Positions 25,140-31,295 of a stretch of 64,000 bases of DNA are shown here, one piece after another. The stretch comes from JBEVOS01 sp044226655 (GTDB lineage Bacteria; Pseudomonadota; Alphaproteobacteria; Caulobacterales; Aquidulcibacteraceae): positions 496,001 to 560,000 of the forward strand of contig JBGAGO010000001.1 in the NCBI GenBank assembly GCA_044226655.1, in the 5' to 3' direction. The notes beneath the pieces are model-generated. The model was not told where the DNA came from, made no database searches, and saw only the letters and a program-made list of their open reading frames with translations. Made by a program: the position numbers and the translations under genes. Within the stretch, counting starts at the first letter, position 1. Each line of letters opens with the position of its first letter.

Positions 25140-26441
25140 ATGGCGAACGTCTTCATCTCCTATTCCAAGGCGGACGCCGTCTGGGCCCGCCGGGTCGCCG
25201 ATGCGCTCGCTGCGCGTGGCTTCACGGCGTGGTGGGATACGGAGGGCCTGTCCGCCGGCGGCGAATTCGCCGCCGAGATCGAGCGCGAATTGGACGCGGC
25301 CGACGCCGTTCTGGTGCTGTGGTCGCAAACCTCGGCGCGTTCGGAATGGGTGCGTGACGAGGCCGATCACGGCAAGCGCCATGGCAAGCTCGTCTCCGCC
25401 ATCATCGATGCGCTGCCGCTGCCGCCGCTCGGCTTCCGCCAGCGCCACGCGGTGCACATCAACACGTGGCCCGGTGATCCGAACGGCCCCGAATTCGCCG
25501 CCGTGCTGGAAGCTGTCGCCGCGCTCAGCGGGAGGGCGCCCCCGCAGCCCGTAGCGGCGCCCGTCGCGCCCGCGCCGCAGACATTCCAACAGGCGCCGCC
25601 GCCTGCGCGCTTTCGTTTTGGATTCTTCCTTCCCCCGCTGCTCGCCCTCGCCATTGCGGCCTTCGCCGTGATTCAGATCGACAGTATCTGGGGTCTCAGC
25701 CCCTCAACGTTCGCAGATAGCGCCTTCTTTTTTGTCGGCGACGCTTATGCCCAAGCAGCAGCGCCGCCCGAAGCGGTCGCCGAACCGACGCCGGGACCAG
25801 CCCCGAACTATGCGAAGGAAAGGGTAGAATACGCCCCGCCGCCGCAAAACCCCGTCAAGACCGACATTTTCATCGTTTCGACTTGGCTGGTCGCGCTGAT
25901 CAGCGCGGGCGCGATCTTCGCGTGCTTCTTTCGTCGCCGCGCGGCGACGCTCATCCTTGGCGGGGCGCTCTCTCTGTGTGTCGGCCCGATGATTTTCGAC
26001 GGGATGGATCTTGCGCCCCAAACACAGCGACTGGCCTTCTTCGTCGGCGACGCCTACGCGCAGCAGGGCATTGCGCCGAGCGATGCGACGCCGCCTGCGG
26101 CGCCCGCCGCCGAAGCCGCGTATGCGCCAGCGCAGCAGGAAGAGCCGCCGCCCGTTTCGCCCTTGGCCGTGTTCTTTGGCGCCGTCGCGGCGGCGCTTGG
26201 CCTGTTGCTCGTCGCGTTTTGGCGCCGCGGCGCGGACGGCGCGTGGTGGACGCTGGGCGGAATCTACGCCGCCGCGCTGATTTTCGAAGTCGCGCAATGG
26301 GGCGCGCACGGGATTAGATATTACTCTGGGTTCTTTGGGACTGAAGTGACGCCGATCCCCTATCTCGTGTTGAATCTGTCGCCCGCGTTCGCTTGCGTCG
26401 TGCTCGCCTATTTCGTCAGGCGCGAGGACGCTGCCGGATAG
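25140..26441 (+). CDS. TIR domain protein with multiple membrane segments
   Basis: 433 residues. Residues 1-130 form a TIR_2-type domain: VFISYSKAD, WWDTEGLSAGGEFAAEI, VLVLWSQTSARSEWVRDEAD, with Glu74 in the position of the catalytic Glu of TIR NADases. A Pro/Ala linker follows, then hydrophobic segments near 162-180, 245-263, 268-285, 341-360 and 405-424. A ten-residue motif, FFVGDAYAQ with a preceding Ala, occurs twice (195-205 and 299-308) within parallel Pro/Ala-rich stretches, an internal duplication. TIR domains cleave NAD or act as scaffolds in signalling and phage defence; the effect here is unknown. It stands between repeats, directly before lpdA. Confidence 0.8.
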   Translation: MANVFISYSKADAVWARRVADALAARGFTAWWDTEGLSAGGEFAAEIERELDAADAVLVLWSQTSARSEWVRDEADHGKRHGKLVSAIIDALPLPPLGFRQRHAVHINTWPGDPNGPEFAAVLEAVAALSGRAPPQPVAAPVAPAPQTFQQAPPPARFRFGFFLPPLLALAIAAFAVIQIDSIWGLSPSTFADSAFFFVGDAYAQAAAPPEAVAEPTPGPAPNYAKERVEYAPPPQNPVKTDIFIVSTWLVALISAGAIFACFFRRRAATLILGGALSLCVGPMIFDGMDLAPQTQRLAFFVGDAYAQQGIAPSDATPPAAPAAEAAYAPAQQEEPPPVSPLAVFFGAVAAALGLLLVAFWRRGADGAWWTLGGIYAAALIFEVAQWGAHGIRYYSGFFGTEVTPIPYLVLNLSPAFACVVLAYFVRREDAAG

Positions 26442-26453
26442 CGCGCGTGATCC

Positions 26454-26509
26454 GTACCGCCGGCTTCCAGCCGGCATAGCGACGCCTGCCGGCTAGAAGC
26501 CGGCAATAC
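26454..26509. repeat. GTACCGCCGGC-type inverted repeat, copy 2
   Basis: GTACCGCCGGCTTCCAGCCG at one end and the inverse TAGAAGCCGGCAATAC at the other, with two mismatches. Together with the copy at 25019 it brackets the TIR protein gene, both in the gaps on its sides. The rest of the gap up to lpdA (26510-26622) has no recognised element. Confidence 0.75.
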
Positions 26510-26622
26510 GCACAACGCAGCGCTGCATGGCTGCGTGTTGACCGCGCGCGCGCGCAGCCTATGTCTCGCACATTGCGTTTCTCGCGCGCCGAAGCCCGCG
26601 CCCGCCCACATTCGGAGCCTTC

Positions 26623-28023
26623 ATGGCCAGCTATGACGTCGTCATCATCGGGGGCGGCCCCGGCGGCTACAATTGCGCGATCCGCGCCGGCCAATTGGGC
26701 TTGAAGACCGCGATCATCGAAAAGCGCGGCAAGCTCGGCGGCACCTGCCTCAATGTCGGCTGCATCCCATCGAAGGCGATGCTGCACGCCAGCGAGTATT
26801 ACGAAGCCGCGCTCAAGACCTTCCCCTCGCTCGGCATCAGCGTCAGCGGATTGACGCTCGATCTGCAAAAAATGATGGCCCAGAAGGAAGACGCCGTCGA
26901 CGGCCTGACCAAGGGCGTCGAGTTCCTGATGAAGAAGAACAAAGTCGATTACTTGAAAGGAACGGGCCGAATACTTGGCGCTGGCCGCGTCGAGGTTTCC
27001 GCCGAAGACGGAACGAAGAGTAATCTCGAGGCAAGGAATATCGTCATCGCCACCGGCTCAGACGTCGCGGGCCTGCCCAATATCGAGATCGACGAGGAGC
27101 GCATCGTTTCGTCCACCGGCGCATTGTCGCTGCCCGCCGTGCCGCGCAGCCTGGTCGTGATCGGCGCCGGCGTCATCGGCCTCGAACTCGGCTCGGTCTG
27201 GCGCCGCCTCGGCGCGCAGGTCACCGTGGTCGAATTCCTTGATAAGATCTTGCCGCCGATGGACGGCGAGGTCTCCAAACAGGCCGAACGCATCTTCAAG
27301 AAGCAGGGCATGGCGTTCGAACTCGGCCGCAAGGTCGTCGCCGTCGAGCGCACCAATGCCGGCCTCATCGTCGCCACCGAAGCCGCCAAGGGCGGCGATC
27401 CGAAACCCTTCGAGGCCGACGTCGTGCTCGTCGCCATCGGCCGCAAACCTTTCACCACCGATCTAGGCCTCGAGGCCGCCAAGGTCCGCTTCGATCAGCG
27501 CGGCTTCATCGAGACCGATCATTTCGTCACCAGCGCGCCGGGCATCTACGCCATCGGCGATTGCACGCACGGCCCCATGCTCGCCCACAAGGCCGAGGAG
27601 GAGGGCATCGCCGTCGCCCAAATCATCGCCGGCCAGTTCGGCCATGTGAATTACGACACGGTGCCAAGTGTGGTCTACACCTCGCCCGAGATCGCCATGA
27701 TCGGCAAAACCGAAGAAGAGCTGAAAGCCGCCGGCGTGGCCTACAAGGCCGGCAAATTCCCGTTCCTCGCCAATAGCCGCGCGCGCACCAATCACGAGAC
27801 CGAAGGCTTCGTGAAAATCCTGGAAGATACGGCCGCGAAACGGATCGTCGGCGCCCACATGATCGGCGTCGGCGTCGGCGAAATGGTGCAGGAGGTCGCC
27901 GTCGCGATGGAATTCGGCGCCAGCGCCGAAGACCTTGCGCGCTCCTTCCACGCCCATCCCACGCTTAGCGAAGCCGTGCGCGAAGCCGCCAAGGCGGTCG
28001 ATGGCTGGGTGATGCAGACGTAA
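26623..28023 (+). CDS. lpdA: Dihydrolipoyl dehydrogenase (E3)
   Basis: A 466-residue flavoprotein with the FAD loop GGGPGG (residues 10-15), the redox disulfide C42-x4-C47 in GTCLNVGCIPSK, the NAD loop GAGVIGLELGS and the C-terminal His-Glu pair in HAHPTLSEAVRE. It reoxidises the lipoyl groups of SucB (and other 2-oxoacid dehydrogenases) with NAD. The ATG follows GGAG. It is the last TCA gene of the block. A stretch at 26936-27045 uses codons (ATA, CGA, AGG, GGA) otherwise rare in the gene. Confidence 0.97.
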   Translation: MASYDVVIIGGGPGGYNCAIRAGQLGLKTAIIEKRGKLGGTCLNVGCIPSKAMLHASEYYEAALKTFPSLGISVSGLTLDLQKMMAQKEDAVDGLTKGVEFLMKKNKVDYLKGTGRILGAGRVEVSAEDGTKSNLEARNIVIATGSDVAGLPNIEIDEERIVSSTGALSLPAVPRSLVVIGAGVIGLELGSVWRRLGAQVTVVEFLDKILPPMDGEVSKQAERIFKKQGMAFELGRKVVAVERTNAGLIVATEAAKGGDPKPFEADVVLVAIGRKPFTTDLGLEAAKVRFDQRGFIETDHFVTSAPGIYAIGDCTHGPMLAHKAEEEGIAVAQIIAGQFGHVNYDTVPSVVYTSPEIAMIGKTEEELKAAGVAYKAGKFPFLANSRARTNHETEGFVKILEDTAAKRIVGAHMIGVGVGEMVQEVAVAMEFGASAEDLARSFHAHPTLSEAVREAAKAVDGWVMQT

Positions 28024-28072
28024 TCCACAGAAACCACGCCTCTGCCTCTGCATTCCTAATGAAAACTAACTT

Positions 28073-28096
28073 CCGCGCGCGGCCGCAGCGCGCTTT
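28073..28096 (+). terminator. Possible weak terminator after lpdA
   Basis: GCGCGC at 28075-28080 can pair with GCGCGC at 28088-28093 across a seven-base loop, followed by TTT. The short T run makes it a weak candidate. Confidence 0.25.
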
Positions 28097-28131
28097 GGTC
28101 CCCCTGCGACAAATGTGAGCGGGGTCGATTG

Positions 28132-28653
28132 ATGTTGAGCATGCAAGGCGAGCGGCTGACGCTCATCGCCAACGATGCGGCGCTGGCCGAACTTCAAGTC
28201 GAGAACGTGCAGGGCTTCTATGAGCGCATCGGCGCGCTCGCGGCGTCGTCCTGGCCGCCCGAGCCGTTCGATGCGGACGGCCTGCAATGGGTGCGCTCCA
28301 GCCTGCAGACCGATCCGGATGGCGAAGGCTGGTATGGCTGGATCCTGCTCGCCGATACGGGCGAGAACAGAAAACGCCTTGTCGGCGCCGCGGTGCTCGT
28401 CGGCCGTCCCGATTTCGACGGCGAGGTCGAGCTTGGCTTCGGCCTTTTGCCGGAAGCGAAAGGGCAGGGCTTCGCACGCGACGCGGTGAAGGCGGTGGTC
28501 GATTGGGCGCTCTCGAACGGCGCCGAGCGCATCATCGTGCACTTCGCCAAGGATGATGACGGCAGCGCGCGCACGCTCGGCCATGCCGGCTTCGTCGACA
28601 CCAACGAAACGCCCTATCCCGGCGTCGCCCGCTGGGTGCTCGCCGCAGCGTGA
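28132..28653 (+). CDS. GNAT family N-acetyltransferase
   Basis: A 173-residue acetyltransferase of the RimJ/RimL group. It has LTLIANDAALAELQVENVQG at the start, LGFGLLPEAKGQGFARDAV as the acetyl-CoA binding loop and ARTLGHAGFVDTN near the end. The acceptor amine is unknown. I start at the ATG 28132; the TTG just before is in frame but has no support. It is monocistronic, followed by repeats. Confidence 0.85.
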   Translation: MLSMQGERLTLIANDAALAELQVENVQGFYERIGALAASSWPPEPFDADGLQWVRSSLQTDPDGEGWYGWILLADTGENRKRLVGAAVLVGRPDFDGEVELGFGLLPEAKGQGFARDAVKAVVDWALSNGAERIIVHFAKDDDGSARTLGHAGFVDTNETPYPGVARWVLAAA

Positions 28654-28664
28654 GCATGCGTTTT

Positions 28665-28697
28665 CCTCCCCCTTGCAGGGGGAGGTCAGGAGGGGGT
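28665..28697. repeat. CCTCCCCC...GGGGGAGG palindrome
   Basis: CCTCCCCCTTGCAGGGGGAGG is a perfect short palindrome followed by AGGAGGGGGTGAG. It belongs to the same family as 24337 and 30333, and lies directly after the GNAT gene, where it could terminate it. Confidence 0.6.
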
Positions 28698-28717
28698 GAG
28701 CCACAAGCTCCTTTTCT

Positions 28718-28813
28718 GTCATTCCGGGCGGAGCGCAGCGTAGACCCGGAACCCAGGAGCCGCGCGCGGGACTTTGGCCCCTGGGTCCCGGATCACGCTT
28801 CGCGTGTCCGGAA
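28718..28813. repeat. TCATTCCGG-type palindromic repeat
   Basis: GTCATTCCGGGCGGAGCGC at one end pairs with the TCCGGAA at the other; the inner arms ACCCGGAACCCAGG and CCCTGGGTCCCGG are inverse. It is the second complete copy of the element at 14946. Confidence 0.7.
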
Positions 28814-28833
28814 GTGTTCGCGAGCCTCAAAGA

Positions 28834-28866
28834 AAAACGCCGGAGCGCCCCGCGCCCCGGCGTTTT
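28834..28866 (-). terminator. Rho-independent terminator of the histone-like gene
   Basis: AAAACGCCGG (28834-28843) pairs perfectly with CCGGCGTTTT (28857-28866) around a 13-base loop; on the minus strand the stem ends in a T run (CGTTTTTCTTT). It lies 54 bases downstream of the stop of the lysine-rich gene. This is the clearest intrinsic terminator in the window and would work in both directions. Confidence 0.75.
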
Positions 28867-28919
28867 GCATTCCGAAACAGCGAAGGCGAAGCCGCTCAAC
28901 CGGCTCCGCCCTTCTCCGC

Positions 28920-29153
28920 TTACATCGCGGGCGCCATCACCTTCTTGGCCTTCTTCACGCGACGCGCCGGCTTCTTCGCCGTGGTCTTGCGGGCCTTCTT
29001 GGCGACCTTGCGGACGGTCTTCTTCGCGGTCTTCTTGGCCGACTTGCGCACGGCCTTCTTCACGCTCTTGCGCGCGACCTTGCGGACCGTCTTCTTCGCC
29101 GTGGTCTTGCGCGTCTTCTTGGCGACCTTCGCCTTCTTCACTTTCTTAGCCAT
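28920..29153 (-). CDS. Histone H1-like Lys/Ala-rich DNA-binding protein
   Basis: A 77-residue protein made almost entirely of Lys, Ala, Arg, Val and Thr in degenerate repeats of KKT(V/A)RKVA and KTTAKK, then a short APAM end. This matches the C-terminal tail of eukaryotic histone H1 and the bacterial H1-like or HU-tail proteins that compact DNA by charge. It would be a nucleoid-associated protein. It has a good ribosome site (AGGAAA) and its own terminator, and is flanked by a 214-base AT-richer leader. The simple sequence makes homology hard to prove. Confidence 0.7.
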   Translation of the reverse strand: MAKKVKKAKVAKKTRKTTAKKTVRKVARKSVKKAVRKSAKKTAKKTVRKVAKKARKTTAKKPARRVKKAKKVMAPAM

Positions 29154-29367
29154 CTTAGTTTCCTATCTCTTACTGGTGTTGGTACTGGGTTGGGTGGGAG
29201 TCTTTTGATCTCTCCACGTGCGCTTTTGCGCTTGTATTGGTTTTCGTTTGGTTTCTTCTCAAACGAGTACTGTGTTTTTTCGAGACAAGTCTTTGCGTGC
29301 GTAAGCGCACGGTGCGAATGCTCTGGAACCCTTGAAAAATAAGGCCTCCGGCGTCATCGCGCGGCGC

Positions 29368-30279
29368 TCACGCACGCGGATGCGCGGCGCGATACGCATC
29401 GGCGAGCGAAAAAAAATCGACGCCCGTGTAGCGCTGAGTCGTCGAAAGCGATGCGTGGCCGAGCAATTCCTGGATCGTGCGCAGATCGCCGCCATGCGCC
29501 AAAAGATGCGTCGCGAAGGCGTGGCGCAGCGCATGCGGCGTCGCCGAAGGCGGCAATCCTAAACGCGCGCGCAGATCGGCCATCAGCTGTTGCGCCATGC
29601 GCGGACTGAACGCGCCGCCGCGCACGGCGCGGAAGAACGGCGCATCCGGCGCCATCGCATAGGGGCAGAGCGCGGCGTAGCGCGCACACGCTGCGCGTGC
29701 GGCTGGCAGGATCGGCGCGATGCGCTCTTTGCCGCCCTTGCCGTGGATGCGCAGACTGTCGCCGATCGGATGATCCGCGCCCGTGAGCGCCAGCGCTTCG
29801 CCGATGCGCAGGCCCGCCGCGTAGAGCAGGGTGAGCAGCGCTTCATCGCGCGCCTCGATCCAATCGGGCTTGCCTTGCGCGCCCGCTGCGTCGAGCAGCG
29901 CAGCCGCTGCGTCTTCCGAGACGGGGCGCGGCAGCAGCTGCTTCAGCCGCGGCCCGCGCACCAACGCGAGCCGCGTGTTGGATAGCCCGCAGCGCCGGTC
30001 GAGAAAGCGATAGAAGCTGCGGATCGCCGCCAGCGCGCGCGCCACTGAGCGATCGGAGAGCGCATGATCGCCTTGGCGCCGGAACGCCAGATAGGCGCGC
30101 AGATCGCGCGGCTCCAGCGCCGCCAGATCGCCGCCACTTGCTTCATGCCCGAGGTGATCGCCGAGAAAATCCAGAAACGCGCCGATATCGCGCGCATAGG
30201 CTTCCACCGATCGCGGCGAAAACCGCCGCTCGTCGCGAATGTGCTCGATGAATCTGCCGAGAAGCGCCGACGCCTGCAT
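29368..30279 (-). CDS. xerC: Tyrosine recombinase XerC
   Basis: A 303-residue tyrosine recombinase with N-terminal SAM-like DNA-binding domain (RDERRFSPRSVEAYARDI) and the full catalytic set: Arg158 (AGLRIGEAL), Lys181 (HGKGGKERI), His249 and Arg252 (PHALRHAFA), His275 (LGHASLS) and Tyr284 (QRYTGV). With XerD it resolves chromosome dimers at dif. Its place beside priA, as in other alphaproteobacteria, supports XerC rather than a phage integrase. The ATG at 30279 is chosen; the upstream in-frame stretch crosses repeats. Confidence 0.9.
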   Translation of the reverse strand: MQASALLGRFIEHIRDERRFSPRSVEAYARDIGAFLDFLGDHLGHEASGGDLAALEPRDLRAYLAFRRQGDHALSDRSVARALAAIRSFYRFLDRRCGLSNTRLALVRGPRLKQLLPRPVSEDAAAALLDAAGAQGKPDWIEARDEALLTLLYAAGLRIGEALALTGADHPIGDSLRIHGKGGKERIAPILPAARAACARYAALCPYAMAPDAPFFRAVRGGAFSPRMAQQLMADLRARLGLPPSATPHALRHAFATHLLAHGGDLRTIQELLGHASLSTTQRYTGVDFFSLADAYRAAHPRA

Positions 30280-30332
30280 GCCCCAATCCTGCCCACGCCT
30301 GCTTGCAGCCCTGTTAAAGCACGACGCGCTTT

Positions 30333-30450
30333 CCTCCCCCTGCAAGGGGGAGGTGCGGTGCGCAGCGCCGTGGAGGGGGTGAGCCGCGCGTGCAAACGTT
30401 TCCGCTTGTATCTTACCCCCTCCCATCCTCCCCCTTGCCGGGGGAGGAGG
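30333..30450. repeat. Pair of inverted CCTCCCCC-type palindromes
   Basis: CCTCCCCCTGCAAGGGGGAGG at 30333 and TCCCCCTTGCCGGGGGA near 30429 lie in inverse orientation about 70 bases apart, with matching GGAGGGGGTGAG and TTACCCCCTCCC shoulders. They fill the gap between the divergent xerC and the 208-residue protein gene. Confidence 0.6.
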
Positions 30451-30514
30451 CGCGATGCGGGGATAGGCGCGCGATCAATCGGACCCAGTTCAGCGTGCGC
30501 TTACACTCCCGCCG

Positions 30515-31141
30515 ATGCAAATCTTCGATCTCCCCTCCGCCTGGCGTCAGCTCGGCTCATATTTCCAAAACCTCGCCGACCGCTTCGGCCCGGCCTGGTC
30601 GTTCATGGAAGAGCGCTTCTCGCTCCGCGCCCGCCGCACGCTCAAGGCATGGATCGAGACCGGCGAAGCCGCCTTCCGCCAATTGCTGCTGCTCGAAGCC
30701 CAGAAGATTCCCGCGCCTGCCTCCGCGCCGCTGCCTTCCTCCCACCGCCGCGACAGCAATGCCCCGCGCGAACCGGCCCGCGAGATCAGCGAACGCGCGC
30801 TCGGCATCGAAGCCGCACCGATGTTCCGTCTCGTGCCGCCGGCCGGCTTCGTCATCGTAGGCGGGCGGGTGGCGACGCAGCGCGCCAGAAACGATCGCGC
30901 CAAGCAGCGCCGCTCGCCAACGCGCGCTTTGGCGCTGCGCCTCGCCGCGCTGCAGAATGCGTTCAACGATGTGGAGCGCCACATCCACCGCATGGCGAAA
31001 GTCCTGGCCCGCAGCGCCCATGCCGCCATGGCGATCTTCATCGACCGGCCGGACCCTTTGCGCCTGCCGCGAGACCTCATCGACGCGCTTCGCGCCGAAA
31101 CCCTGCGCGTCATCACCGCGGCGCCGACGGATTCCAGCTAA
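30515..31141 (+). CDS. Hypothetical protein between xerC and priA
   Basis: A 208-residue basic protein with no family I can name. It is Arg/Ala-rich with predicted helices, a PAGFVIVGGRVATQRARNDR segment and a helical C-terminal half (ALRLAALQNAFNDVERHIHR). It has no signal peptide or membrane helix. TACACT at 30502-30507, seven bases before the ATG, suggests a leaderless start. Where many alphaproteobacteria have a DUF484 gene beside xerC, this gene stands instead, but I see no DUF484 likeness. Confidence 0.6.
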   Translation: MQIFDLPSAWRQLGSYFQNLADRFGPAWSFMEERFSLRARRTLKAWIETGEAAFRQLLLLEAQKIPAPASAPLPSSHRRDSNAPREPAREISERALGIEAAPMFRLVPPAGFVIVGGRVATQRARNDRAKQRRSPTRALALRLAALQNAFNDVERHIHRMAKVLARSAHAAMAIFIDRPDPLRLPRDLIDALRAETLRVITAAPTDSS

Positions 31142-31148
31142 GCGCGCC

Positions 31149-31239
31149 GTACCGCCGGCTTCCAGCCGGCAGTCTTCGTTTCCTCCTGCACTGACACCAA
31201 ACATTGAAACCCCGCCTGCCGGCTGGAAGCCGGCGGTAC
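31149..31239. repeat. GTACCGCCGGC-type inverted repeat, copy 3
   Basis: GTACCGCCGGCTTCCAGCCG and its exact inverse CTGGAAGCCGGCGGTAC are separated by a longer, non-pairing centre than in the other copies (about 45 bases). It lies between the unknown gene and priA. Confidence 0.75.
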
Positions 31240-31295
31240 GGAGGGCTGCGCGCGCGTCCTTCCCGCGACTCGTCGCGGACTCTACATGTGATCCG

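Noticed and set aside
25140..26441. Classical Thoeris or CBASS locus around the TIR gene
   Set aside because: No ThsA-like SIR2, cyclase or E1/E2-like gene is adjacent; neighbours are lpdA and a small membrane protein.
29368..30279. xerC as the integrase of a mobile element
   Set aside because: No attachment-site duplication or phage genes are nearby, and the position near priA fits chromosomal xerC.
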